This document shows positions 11,470-21,997 of a stretch of 64,000 nt of DNA, one piece after another; position 1 is the first letter of the stretch, and the number at the start of each line of letters is the position of its first letter. A program made the position numbers and the translations under genes. The stretch is taken from NCBI GenBank assembly GCA_023525715.1, contig CM042013.1, positions 81,961,994 to 82,025,993 of the forward strand, given 5' to 3'. The stretch comes from Cichorium intybus (Eukaryota > Streptophyta > Magnoliopsida > Asterales > Asteraceae). The notes beneath the pieces were generated by a model. The model saw only the letters and a list, made by a program, of their open reading frames with translations. It did not search any database and was not told where the DNA came from.

Positions 11470-12308
11470 CGGAGCAAATGTGAGAAACACGTCTTGTATC
11501 AAGGAATTAAGGATCAGGGGTTCTGAGTTTAAAGATATTCCTGAGTTGCCAAACTGTTCGGCTTCGGAGCATTTTTCCAATCTTTCTGTGACTGTGTCCC
11601 ACCATGTGGATTCCCAGTTTGAAACATCAAGGAACCGGTTCAGACGATCTGGATCATTTCTTGATGTGTCCTATTACTGGACTCAATCCCGAAGCAGCTG
11701 AATCAATGGAACTATGCTTCTCCATGAACGACTCATACAGAGTTAACATTGAATGCATATCCACGATTGTCTTATCTGGTTTCCCTTCCTGTACATCAGG
11801 ATGAACGGATCAGCGAGTCGAGCTAATGCTTTAACTCCCGATCAAAAGGGGACCAAATTTATACAGTTCACCTATGTGTCTCTCAGTCTTGAGAACATAT
11901 GAACTGGTGCTACTTCCTGCACACTTCAAACTCTTTGAAGATCTTAGCTCGTCCTTTCTCAACCAGTTCATGGAACTTTTCCACAACTAGCTGTGTTAAC
12001 TTATCTGACCCCAGGAATTCTAAATTCCTTCGAAACTTAGGGTCAATGATAAATAGTATTAGGCAACGAACTTTCCTTGACTTATCAATCAAGGAGTCAT
12101 GCTCATCACAAGCTACTGTGTGATGTCATGCTTTGGGGGGCGGACACTCAATCAGATATGGCTTGCCAGCAAAACAGGGAACTATTCTCTATTTATGAAG
12201 CCATACCATATAGTTCAGGCCAGTCAGCCTTTCCATATTTGGCAGGTACATTCTGATGCTTTCAGAAATGGGTGAAGGAGGAGAAAGAGGAGAATTGACA
12301 CTAGACAT
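11470..12308 (-). pseudogene. Decayed Copia gag-like gene of C1
   Basis: The frame opens with ATG at 12308 and a Ser/Pro-rich start, then MERLTGLNYMVWLHK, which matches the opening of Copia Gag proteins (an L-x-G-x-N-Y/F-x-x-W core), followed by a stop codon. The same frame continues with RIV and a KPYLIECPPPKA-type string. A further conserved-looking block lies at 11910-12092 (RNLEFLGSDKL, VVEKFHELVEKGRAKIF). At least five in-frame stops are scattered through it, so it is dead. No CCHC zinc knuckle was found. I place it as gag by position, just after the leader, and by the opening motif. Confidence 0.55.
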
Positions 12309-12623
12309 CTATAAAATAACCAAAATTTATTAGTTTAATTGATCCTTTTAAATAATTACCCAATATGTTATTTAATAAGGCTAGGATCCAAAATACCCCA
12401 ACTATGGTGTGAAGAGGGATGCCGTAATCACAACATATTGGTCATTAAGGTAGATAAACATTTATCATTTTCATCCTATGAAATTCCTAGAACTGTTGAG
12501 ATTCATTGAACTTTTTAATGGCATGTTTAATCTCGGATGTGCTCCACTGTTTGTGACTGGGATGCCGAGGATCACAAACTGGATGTGAATAACCATGCAA
12601 ATTAGCTTGGTACTCTCAATGTC

Positions 12624-12683
12624 ATTTATCATCTCTAATTGATGTGCCGGTTAACCACACGCGCTCCATCAAAAATGATAAAT
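12624..12683 (+). repeat. Conserved-loop hairpin, C1 copy c
   Basis: Inner stem TTGATG/CATCAA encloses TGCCGGTTAA then CCACACGCGCTC. The outer stem ATTTATCAT/ATGATAAAT is perfect over 9 bp. Confidence 0.8.
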
Positions 12684-12697
12684 CATGAGAAACCCAT

Positions 12698-12773
12698 TAC
12701 CACTCTTTATGAACCCCTATTAGTGTGCCGGTAAACCACACACGCTCCACTAATGTTTCATAAAGTGTAATGT
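12698..12773 (+). repeat. Conserved-loop hairpin, C1 copy d
   Basis: Inner stem TTAGTG/CACTAA encloses TGCCGGTAAA then CCACACACGCTC. Outer arms CATTACCACTCTTTATGA and TCATAAAGTGTAATG pair with a small bulge. The CACTA element at 12774 inserted at the foot of this hairpin. Confidence 0.8.
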
Positions 12774-13214
12774 CACTACAAGAAAACAGCGATTTAGCAA
12801 CGGAAGAATTCCGTTGCTAAACCTTGAAATTCCGTTGCTAAATGGGTTTTGCAACGGAAATTGTTACGGAACTGTTCCGTTACAATAAATCCCGTAGCGA
12901 ATGAGTTTGCTACGAACTTTTATTTCCGTAGCAACTTTGCTACGGACTGATTCCGTAGCGCATGTATTCCATAGCGAATTCCGTAGGTGGACTCCGTAGC
13001 GATTTCAGTAGCCGTTTGTCCGTAGCAAATTCCATGGTTCTTTTTCCGTTGCTACTTCTGTAGAAGGTTTCGTTGCAAATTCTGTTGCAATAATTTTGTT
13101 GCAAATTCCGTGGTCAAGCTTCCGTAGTAAAATCCGTAACAATAATTCTGTAGCAAATTCTGTGGTCAAGGTACCGTAGTAAAATCCGTAACAATACTTC
13201 TGTAGCAAATTTCG
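12774..13214 (+). repeat. Left subterminal repeat block of the CACTA element
   Basis: About twenty copies of CCGTAGC, CCGTTGC, CCGTAACA and their complements, many paired head to head as in GCAACGGAAGAATTCCGTTGC. Confidence 0.85.
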
Positions 13215-15109
13215 TTGTGTCGCTGCAGCCTTTTTGGCTTTTAGTGGACTACACCACTTCTGGATTTTAATAGCACTTGTTTTAAGCCACGATATCTTAA
13301 TTTATAAACACCAATATATTTAGATACAGTAATAACCTATCACAATACAAGACAACCTTATAAAATACCAAGCTGTGTTACTGCATGTACATTGAGCATT
13401 AAAATTTGTAATTTGACATCAAAAAGTATAGTCTAACACACAAATATGACTTGCTTTCATATATAAACTCCTTGACATATCTATTTTACCAGTCTACAGA
13501 AGACAATAAAAGATACTCATCCAATAGAGCACTTTTAATAGAGATACAAACATTAAGTTGTTTAAGCTACTAACTACTAAATAATAAACCTTGAAAGGCT
13601 CCCATTTTCTTGTCGAAAGATACATAATACAATTCTAGTCTTTTAGCTTGATATTACTTCAAGAGGTTTATGTGTGGATCATGTTGCATTGAAATCTAGA
13701 CACTTGTTGTGGAATGGTGGATATCACAGGTCTATATATCTGCATCAGATTAAGATTAAGATTAATATTTAGAGTAAATCAACCCAATGTATGATAATTA
13801 CTTAAGTCCACCTTACTAAACCATTGTCATAAAACTAAAACAAAGAAACACACAGAAGATTGCAATTATTTGGCACTACAAAGTCTCTCTTTTTGAAAAG
13901 TGAATAAGAAAAAGTTTCTTTTACTACTACATCATGAACTCAAGATTAAATACGGGTTCATTTCTTACCTGCTTGATCATAATGAAATTTCACCTATAAT
14001 TTCAAATGGCTTTAGGGATTCCAAAGCTGTCCCATTTCAATTGATTTGGACAACAATGAACCGAAGGCTTCTTCTCCAAATCACCTCATAAAAGCACCAT
14101 TGTTAGAAATTGAGTGGGTGTTCGACATCATAACTCTCATGATTTATTTTGCTGCTTCAGATTTCAAGCAACAAAACACCAAAACCTTGTACATCTGTCT
14201 TTTTTTTTTTTTAAACAGAGCCTTCTAGCATATGCTTTGGTGCATATAACCACTGTAAATCAAATCAAGAGTTACTTTTTGTTTTATGCACTATTTGAAG
14301 TAAAAACAATTCATAGTTCACATACCTATGATTTTTTTTGTTCAAGGACATCACAAATATCCCAGCAGCTGAACCAATTTGAAAAAATGTTGTAAGCTTA
14401 AATGGTGTCGGTGGTGACTGGTGCGATTCGGCAAAAAAAATGGTGTCGGCTGCACCAAAGGGTAGATGAAGCTTTTTGAATGAGTTTACGGTTTAAAGTA
14501 GATGGTGGAAAAGCATAAACGATGGTCTGACCATCATTGATGGTGGAGGAAGAGTAACGGCCGTGATATAGGGTTTTCTTTATAGAGAGACACATATAGA
14601 ATGAGGGTGGTTTCTTTTTCAAAATTTAGGCGAAACTGGAGGAGAAATGGCGTTATTGGGGGAAGAGCCTGATTAGTAGATAGCATCGAGCGAGCGGGAA
14701 AATGAAAAATTGGGTTAACAAAGAAGTAAGATTAAGCGATTTGAAATTTTGTTAGTAATTTTTTTCGAAATTTTGAAATTTTTTAGAAAATTTTGAATTT
14801 CTTTGAATAATTTGAACTATTTTTAAAATTATGATTTTTTTTAAAACCTGTATTTTTTGAAAAATCTGATTTGTTGAAAACATATAAAAATTCCCGCCTA
14901 AGGTTTTCTGCAATTCCCTTGGTTTTAAAAAATCTTTTATTTAAATTACAATTATTATATAATATGAAAAATGATTACAAATTATAAAAAATATTTAAAA
15001 TAAAGGTTTCGGTATATACAATATTTTGTAAGTTAAAAAGAATAAATACGAAATTTAAATTTTAGGCTGGGCAATAACAATATTTTACTGTTTAACGAGT
15101 GTTTATTCG

Positions 15110-15715
15110 AAATTCACTCAAAAATAAATTCCATAGCTATACTAGTTTCGTAACAAAATTCTGTTGCTAAATTTCTATAAAAACAAGATCCATAGCTAAA
15201 TATCTCTGGAAATAAAGGACGTAACAAAAGTACCAACGTATATTGATTCCATTGCAGAACAACTACGAACCACAATTCCGTAGACATTTATGTAGCTACT
15301 TATCTACGGAAATTCATTTCATAGCAAATCAGCTATGGAAATTAATTTCGTAACAAACTTCCGTAGCAAAATAACAACGGATTATAATTCCATAGCAAAA
15401 TAACAACTGATTGTATTTTCGTAGATATTTCCGTAGCAAAATAACCACGGATTGAATTTTCGTAGATATTTTCGTAGCTAAATAGCAACGAAAATCCAGT
15501 CCATAGCAAAATCGGTAGCAAGATAGCAACGGAATTTGATTTCGTGACAAAAACCGTAGTTATTCTTGTGTTCGCTACGGAATTTTCATTTCGTGGCAAA
15601 TGTCGTAGTAAATTTACTACGGAAAGTCATTATGTAGCATAAACCGTAGCAATTTGGCTACGGAAAGGTCTTCCGTAGCACATTTCCGTTGCTATTTGGC
15701 TGTTTTCTTGTAGTG
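15110..15715 (+). repeat. Right subterminal repeat block of the CACTA element
   Basis: Dense TCCGTAGC, TTCGTAGC and AGCAACGGA motifs through to the terminal repeat. Longer than the left block. Confidence 0.85.
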
Positions 15716-16611
15716 TGTGCAATTTCATGGGTTAGCATCTATTCACATTTTTCCTAAAGAAACTAGATTTTGGGATTTTTTTTGTAAAGATGTTCTAGTA
15801 CTTTCATTAATAACATTATACCTTTAATGAGATTAAGTTGGTCCTATCAAACTCGTTCGGCTAACGACCCTCCACTAATCAGGCAAGCGGTGGGTGAGAG
15901 TGGACACCCATTAGACTGCCATTTTATAGTCAGTCTCCTAATACCCACTTTATAGATCAGCTTCGTGAATGAGGCCTACTATTGATTTGACTAACCATTA
16001 AATCTTATACATATAATATTAACATTTAATTATAATATATATAAGATGAAATTTAAACCCTTTAAAATGTTATTGGTTTATCTTTTAATTTATTGGAATT
16101 TAAACTATTAAATTTTAAATTAAATTAAACCTATAAAAAGATTTAATTATCTTTTAATTAACCAATTAATTAAATTAATTAAATTTTATATTTTAAACCT
16201 CTTAAAATATTTTTAGGATTTATCCTTTAATTTTTTGCCAATTTAAAACAATTAAATTTAAATTAAATTAAATCCTTGAATTATCTTTTAATTACCAATT
16301 AATTAAATTAATTCAAATGTAGATAGGTTTTATCAAATTAATCAAATTAATTAAAACCTATCTTAAACCCTCTAATTTTCGATTTCAAATAATGGGTTTA
16401 AGGTTATCCGTTTAATTAATCAAATTAAAGTTAACAAAAATAGAATACCTTCTAAAACTCTAGCATATTTTTCAAAAATCATAAGGGGGAGGGGCTAGGG
16501 TTTTCAAAACCCTAACCCTAAATCGATTTCAGCCCCATTAGGGTTTAGAAGCTATAAACCCTAATTTTTAGGAAAACAATTACAGCAGTTCAACAAGAAA
16601 ACAACCAAAAA
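15716..16611 (-). other. 5' leader of Copia element C1
   Basis: On the minus strand this lies between the primer-binding site and gag. It is very AT-rich, with repeated TTAATTAAATTAATT motifs at 16090-16340. No coding sequence. Confidence 0.6.
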
Positions 16612-16623
16612 GCTCTGATACCA
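16612..16623 (-). other. Primer-binding site of C1 (initiator tRNA-Met type)
   Basis: On the minus strand reads TGGTATCAGAGC, one base after the 5' LTR end at 16625. This is the complement of the 3' end of plant initiator Met tRNA used by most Copia and many gypsy elements. Confidence 0.92.
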
Positions 16624-16624
16624 C

Positions 16625-17012
16625 TGAAGGGTTTTATGCAAATCTATGAACTAAAAATCATAAATTCACATGCAACCTATAAGGATCTATGTTTTCTTCT
16701 AATTGAACATATAATAAATTCCTAAAGGCCACAAGAAAATAACTAAAAGAACCAAATCAGAAAAACTAACCTTTTAGGATTTCTTGGAAGCTGAGCAGCA
16801 CAATTGTCCTGCCTCAAATGAAGTCACACCCAAGAGCTAGAGGGGAGAACGAAATTTCTAGAGAGAATAGGTATTAAAATCGCAGGTTATGAGGTTATGG
16901 GGCTCCCTATTTATAGCCTCCATCAGATGACCAGATAAACCTTAAGAGATAAGCCATTTTGAATTCAAATTAAGATAAACCTTTATCTTAATAATTCAAA
17001 CTATAATTATCT

Positions 17013-17067
<55 letters not shown>

Positions 17068-17448
17068 CGAAATTTATATATTTCCATATATATATATTTC
17101 GCTGGCCACTTCACTCACTCAAACTGTCACTTACTCAACTGTTGAATAATTACAGTTTTAGTCCCTGCACCTTTAATTAATTAATTTAATCACCAAATTA
17201 ATTCCAATTAATTCTAGATTAATTCCTAATTAATTAATATAGTTTCTAATTAATATATTATCACTTTAATATATTAATAAACTATTTATTTAATTTCTAT
17301 TGATTTATTAATCATATAATAAATCAATCTTTCTCTCTACTGAACTTTCTATCAAACCTCCTGCTATGAGGGCAACCCAAATGGACTATGCCACTATTAA
17401 TTAGATAAATAATAATTATTAGTCATGGCTTAGACACCTAATCCAACA
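16625..17448 (-). repeat. 5' LTR of Copia element C1
   Basis: 824 bp, near-identical to 4994-5808 plus 7625-7639. Contains (TA)n at 17015-17064. Confidence 0.92.
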
Positions 17449-18124
17449 ATAACATCACCTTCTTTAGGGGAATTAGAACTCAATTTCTTCGTTTCTTTAC
17501 ATTTGTTGTTTTCCTCATTGCTTATTCATTTGTTGGTACCGAAAAACCACTTTATTTTCAATCAGGACATATATAGTTAATTAAGATAATCTTTGATTCA
17601 TTTTTCTGATAACTCATCTGTTGTTTTGTTTTTATATAATTCAAGCAAACGACCAGTTAATTGGGCTTATTTTGTGGAGGATATAAAGTTGTACTAATAA
17701 TAACAAGGTTGTTATAGGATTGTTTCTTAAATGATGTTTAATTATATACAATTCCATTTTGTTACATAATTGTATTGTTTTTTTTGTAATACCTACACAA
17801 TGGAAGCTGAATGAGGAAAATTTAAGGTCAAAACATTTGATATAGAATGTGATATTTCTTCACATTGTAAACTTTGTTGACTGAAATTTATTGTGCAGGA
17901 ATACAAAGCTTTGGAAGGATATACAAGTAAACATCACCACCACCATCGGTTATCTGCATCAGCAAAATAGATGCACTGCTCCTTCTCTTTTTCTGGTTTG
18001 CACCATGGTTACCATCTAATTAGCACTAATGGTTTAATGTCTATTAAATAAGGGCTTTTCAATTTTTTTATATTTATTTAAAATAGTTAATTACTAAAAT
18101 AAAATAACTTTCACTGTTTTGCAG
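17449..18124. other. Helitron interior or intron-like sequence
   Basis: T-rich, intron-like sequence between the Copia insertion and the first recognisable alpha-mannosidase exon. An AG at about 17898 followed by a short A-rich frame might mark another exon, but it does not match what should precede the next exon in alpha-mannosidase. Confidence 0.4.
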
Positions 18125-18499
18125 GTTCGTGATTTCAGAACAGATTGGGACCCGCAAGTGAATGAACCCGTTGCTGGAAATTATTACCCGGTACGTGTCA
18201 TCATTAGATAAGGGTAATTTAGTCATTTTACACGGTTCAGTAAGCTGCAGGGACGATTTCTGAAAGAAAGTCTAAACTTAGGGACGGAATTGTAACAAAA
18301 GAGAAACTTGGATTGAAACTGCAACTGTTGTTGGGACTGTTTCTGTAATTTACTTTAATTAATATGGAAATGATCTCATTTTTTACTTGATTAGGTAAAT
18401 CTTGGAGCTTATGTTAGAGATGAAAGTATGGAACTGTCGGTGTTGTTGGATCGTGCAGTAGGTGGTGCGAGTTTGGTGGATGGTCAAATTTTCAATTGG
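18125..18499 (+). pseudogene. Two-exon fragment of a plant alpha-mannosidase gene
   Basis: The exon at 18125-18190 follows a TTGCAG acceptor and precedes GTACGT; it encodes VRDFRTDWDPQV then NEPVAGNYYP. The exon at 18395-18499 follows TTAG and encodes VNLGAYVRDESMELSVLLDR then AVGGASLVDGQIF. These are the conserved mid-protein strings of vacuolar/lysosomal-type class II alpha-mannosidase (glycosyl hydrolase family 38), including NxPVxGNYYPVN and DRxxGGxSLxDGQ. Frame, intron phase and splice sites are intact between the two exons, but the protein that should follow GQI is replaced by unrelated sequence and nothing upstream matches. The catalytic N-terminal domain is absent. The piece lies just 5' of a Helitron terminus, so it is best explained as captured gene sequence. 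Confidence 0.85.
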
Positions 18500-18697
18500 T
18501 ATGTGCACTGTTTACCCATTGTTTTCATTTTTTGAAGTTTGAATTAAAATTTTGTTGTAAATTTTAGGGATATGGGAGATTTTTCAAAGTATAATGTCCT
18601 GATAAAAAAAATTGTAAGTACAATGCTTTAATTTGGTAGATTTTTCAAAGTGCAATGCGTCACAAAAACATATAAGATGATTAATGACCTGACCGAA

Positions 18698-18727
18698 CCC
18701 GTGCTATATAGCGCGGGTCCCCACTAG
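18698..18727 (+). mobile_element. Helitron 3' terminus
   Basis: A 7-bp stem CCCGTGC/GCGCGGG (one G-T pair) with loop TATATA is followed nine bases later by CTAG and then T. A GC-rich hairpin a few bases before a CTRR end, with insertion before T, is the diagnostic 3' end of plant Helitrons. I could not place the 5' TC end; it may lie left of the Copia insertion at 4994. Confidence 0.72.
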
Positions 18728-19384
18728 TTTGTGATTAAAGGGAGTTGTTCTATCTATTCACTATTATATTTTTGTAGTTATCGTATATATACAAATGCAA
18801 ATGCAAAAACATAGCAGCTACTTTTACTTTTTGTTTTTACAGCATCCTATTTTTATTTATTCGAGCATTGCTCTTTAAAACATTTATCTTATTGTAGCAT
18901 TTTCCCCTGTTTTACTTGAGTAGAGGTTTTATAATACAAAGTTATAATTGGATAATATTTCAAACAACAATGTCTTAACCAAAAAAAGAAAAAAACAATT
19001 GAAAGTTATAAAACGAATTCAAAATACGATGCTATAATACACACAGATCAAAGTACTTTACTATTTCTGATATTTAGCCCGTACTAAAAAAACCTCATGA
19101 TATAACATGTGTGAATGAACGTCAACACACACACACAACACACTCATACACATGGAAGAGTTTTTTTAAAATTACATTTTATATCATCATGTTGCCGAAT
19201 ATATGATGTAGAATTACGTATTATTTTTAGATATCAAAAAATGTAATGTTAAAATTTTAATAAGTAATATATGATTTACTAAAAATGTATGATACAAACA
19301 CATGATCACATCCAAACCGAAATTTACTCATGGCCATACATGATCATTCACATAAACATCCTTTAATTTCAAAATGGAAGCATT
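18728..19384. other. 3' flank of the TL19 gene
   Basis: AT-rich sequence downstream of the minus-strand TL19 gene; the part next to 19384 should hold its 3' UTR. A short (CA)n tract lies near 19124-19142. No other gene seen. Confidence 0.5.
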
Positions 19385-20134
19385 TTATCCAACAGTCTTG
19401 AAAGATTCATGAATATGCTTCAATGTGTCCTGGTCTTTTTTCCACTCTGCAGCAGGTGCCATCACAAAATGTGCATACAACTTGTTCTTAGCACAAGTAA
19501 CCGAAATCAAACTATGAGCACTAGCACTATCAATCTCATACACATAATACACCTGCCCTTTTTCGTCCTTGGTCTCTTCCGAGCTCACGCTATCTGCTCC
19601 GGCGATCAAATCCTGCAAATTCACATCGGAAAGTGCCAGATTGTTCAGAACCGCTTCTTTTGGGGCTAATTGCCGGAGGCCGCCGAGAAAAGTTAGGTAT
19701 TCCTTTTCGGTTCTCTTTTTGGGATTGTAGAATTCGCTATCTGTTCCATTGGTTCCCTTTTCGACTTTTGATACGAGTCGCTCTTTCCAGCCTTCTGGGA
19801 TGTCGTAGATGTATTCGGCGGAGGTTTTCTTGTCGGAGTTTCCGCCGTAGCCGCCGTAGTTGGCGGCGCTGTCGGCAGTGCCGTAGTATGTTGAGTAGGA
19901 TTCAGCGGCTAGGGCGGGAGGGATTGTAGCGGTGGCGGTGGCTATGATGGTGGCTGCTGCTAGAGCGGTTGTTGTTAGTGCGGTGGTTGTTAAGTTGGGT
20001 AAGTGTTGTTTGGTGGTGGATCGGATGGGGAGGTGGGTAGAGGAGGAGGTGGTGGCTGTTGAGGAGGAGGATGCGACGGCACCGGCGGATGTGGCGGTGG
20101 TGAAGAGGGCTGAAGGTGAGAAAATGGTAGCCAT
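19385..20134 (-). CDS. TL19: Thylakoid lumenal 19 kDa protein, chloroplastic (PsbP-domain family)
   Basis: Intact single-exon frame of 249 residues. Residues 1-45 are Ser/Thr-rich and basic with almost no acidic residues, a stroma-targeting peptide. Residues 50-76 form an Ala/Thr-rich hydrophobic segment ending PPALA-AE, a thylakoid processing site after ALA (residue 76). The mature part (77-249, about 19 kDa) starts with a Tyr/Gly-rich stretch and continues into a PsbP/Mog1-like domain with DIPEGWKERLVSKVEKGTNG, YLTFLGGLRQLAPKEAV and a C-terminal HIHESFKTVG. This matches the Arabidopsis protein annotated as thylakoid lumenal 19 kDa protein. PsbP relatives act around photosystems in the lumen; the exact role of this member is not settled. 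No twin arginine precedes the hydrophobic segment. The ATG at 20134 is in the context CCATGG on the + strand. Nothing is disrupted, and it is probably the one essential housekeeping gene here. Confidence 0.93.
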   Translation of the reverse strand: MATIFSPSALFTTATSAGAVASSSSTATTSSSTHLPIRSTTKQHLPNLTTTALTTTALAAATIIATATATIPPALAAESYSTYYGTADSAANYGGYGGNSDKKTSAEYIYDIPEGWKERLVSKVEKGTNGTDSEFYNPKKRTEKEYLTFLGGLRQLAPKEAVLNNLALSDVNLQDLIAGADSVSSEETKDEKGQVYYVYEIDSASAHSLISVTCAKNKLYAHFVMAPAAEWKKDQDTLKHIHESFKTVG

Positions 20135-20439
20135 GGAATTGAATGTGGATTTGGTTTTTGCTTAAGTTGTTTGTGGGTGTGTTTATTTGTCACCTGGTGT
20201 GATAAGAGTTATGGATATTTTGATTTTTCTTATCCGTAAGTTGGGAATTTGACAGGAATGGTACCTCAATTATTGCTATGGTGTAATTTTAAGTCCAAAC
20301 GAGTAATATCTCACATTCTCACTTGTGTCAAGTGAGTTTTTGCATTAACGAACGATCGTTAAAACATGTGTAATATGTTCTTTTGTTGGTATGGTACGAT
20401 GACCGATATAATTTTATTTGAAGTTTGATGTGTTTGTTT
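20135..20439 (-). promoter_or_regulatory. Promoter and 5' UTR of the TL19 gene
   Basis: The minus-strand leader is A/C-rich (CACAAACAACTTAAGC). Two GATAAG-type I-box motifs, common in light-regulated plant promoters, lie at about 20200 (plus strand) and 20228 (minus strand). No perfect TATA box is seen. The upstream border is a hAT MITE at 20440. Confidence 0.5.
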
Positions 20440-21033
20440 CTAGGTTGAGTAAAAACCAAACTGTATGGTAAAAAATTCGTAAAAATTGAAATCGATTAAC
20501 CACAACCGAAATAATAACCGACGGTGAAGTTTTCAAGTTTGAATTAACCGCAAAATTGCGATGCAGTGTGGTTATATGAAACATACAGTACTGAAATAAC
20601 CGCAACCGCACCGCATTCAATAACCGCAAAAATAACCGCACTGATAACCGCATAATTAAATAATTATATAAATTTTATATTAATCAAGGGAGTATTTTAA
20701 ATGAATTAGTGGTTATAATTTGTAAGTTTGAGACAAGTCTTGCATATGTGGTGGCTTTATTTTAATATTTAATTGGTTAAATTGCAAAACAGATATCAAA
20801 TTCATATGGTTAAAGAAACCTCACATAATAGCTACACAAAATAACCGCACGAAATATATGCGGGTAATAACTGCTACCGTAACCGCAAAAACCGCAACCG
20901 CATAAAATAACCGCATAACCGCACCGCATAATTAACCGCACCATTTAGTTATTGAAAATATAATAACCGCATTTGCGGTTATCGGTACGGTTTTGGTCAA
21001 TAACCGTGTCTAACCGCACTACGCTCACCTCTA
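20440..21033. mobile_element. hAT-type MITE rich in AACCGCA motifs
   Basis: Ends are the imperfect inverted pair CTAGGTTGAG and CTCACCTCTA, flanked by GTTTGTTT (20432-20439) and GTTTGTGT (21034-21041), a 7-of-8 match to an 8-bp hAT target duplication. The interior consists largely of degenerate AACCGCA/TGCGGTT repeats converging from both ends. No coding capacity. It sits about 300 bp upstream of TL19. It is a diverged cousin of the clearer element at 38794. Confidence 0.6.
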
Positions 21034-21742
21034 GTTTGTGTAACTGTTATAATCTATTGTTTGGTTATAACTATTGTTATAATATTTTTTTTGGATTATA
21101 TTGATGCAATTATAATGATTTTTTGGATTATATCATTGTATGATTACATCTTAAAAGTCAAGTCAGTTTCACATTTTGTAGTAGTATTTGAGACCTTATT
21201 TTGCCGTAACTTCACACAAACATGGTACAAAATTAATTCAAATGTGTATTTTGTGAAAAAAAAAATTTAGATGTTTTTTGCAATGATAAATTTCTTGTAG
21301 ACGATGGTACATGATTAAACTGATTAAACTTGAAAGTCGAACGTACATAATATTAATGTATTCCGGGAATTACATGAGAAGCGACTTTTATGGGATCAAT
21401 TGCTACATCTTGTTAATTGGTATAGGTGTTATTTTATAGTTGGGGTAATAACGAAGTTAGGAGACAAGTGAAAGATACAAATCTATGTTTTGTTAAATAG
21501 TGTAAATGTGTTTAATAGAAGTAACTTGTCTTAATAGAATGGGCACAACAATGAGAAATTTTGATCGATCTATCATGTCTAGAGTTTTTAATTATGTGCG
21601 GTCATATAACATCGTGCTTGCTCTTGATAAACCATTTTCAAATCTTGTTGATTGCTGTTTAAGGAGGCTTTGATGGATTATGGTATCTGTTTAAATTTCC
21701 TAATTCTTGGTTGTAATCGGAGGGGTTTGATGATGTGGTTAT
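21034..21742. other. Intergenic DNA left of the first hAT insertion
   Basis: AT-rich, no recognisable gene. The right part (about 21650-21742) joins directly to 22859 once the hAT is removed and may belong to the LINE remnant. Confidence 0.4.
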
Positions 21743-21997
21743 CAGCAGGGCCGTTCCAAGCCGATTTGAGGCCTGTGGCGAAATAAAAATTGAGGCCCCA
21801 TACGATATTTTTTTTAAGTAAAGGAGGGCGGTACCTCCGAAATTTTTTATTAATTAAAAAAGTAGTACAATAGCAGGCTGTGGACTCCCCACCTATGGAA
21901 AAAAAGGCCATGGGACAAACCCCTATATGCCAAACAATCTAACAACTACATATTACAAAATACATAACAATATCAAAAAAAATAAAAATAAAAAAAA

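Larger units (their letters stand above)
12774..15715 (+). mobile_element. CACTA (En/Spm) element, non-autonomous
   Basis: Termini are CACTACAAGAAAACAGC and its inverse, flanked by the 3-bp TSD TGT (12771-12773 and 15716-15718), exactly the CACTA pattern. Subterminal regions of about 440 bp (left) and 620 bp (right) are packed with both orientations of GCTACGGA, GCAACGGA and close variants, typical of binding sites for the CACTA-encoded TNPA-type protein. The 1.9-kb interior (13215-15100) has no transposase; it is AT-rich with short frames of no recognisable product, plus a more GC-rich stretch at 14400-14690 that might be captured host sequence. The element could only move with proteins supplied from elsewhere. 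Confidence 0.93.
4994..17448 (-). mobile_element. Ty1/Copia-type LTR element C1, gag-bearing but lacking pol (non-autonomous)
   Basis: Complete element on the minus strand bounded by the 5-bp TSD ATAAC (4989-4993 and 17449-17453). The LTRs are 4994-7639 (3' LTR, split by a later solo LTR) and 16625-17448 (5' LTR); read on the minus strand both begin TGTTGG and end CTTCA. The primer-binding site (initiator Met tRNA type) lies next to the right LTR and a purine-rich tract next to the left one. The internal region has a decayed gag-like frame at 11470-12308 but no recognisable protease, integrase, reverse transcriptase or RNase H, so mobility would have needed help from a relative. About 3.9 kb of non-coding DNA sits where pol would be and is densely packed with short inverted repeats. 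The LTR copies differ by about half a dozen substitutions plus (TA)n length, so the insertion is fairly recent. Confidence 0.9.

Noticed and set aside
16500..16530. Telomere-like CCCTAA units
   Set aside because: Only two or three units, within a Copia leader; not an interstitial telomere tract.
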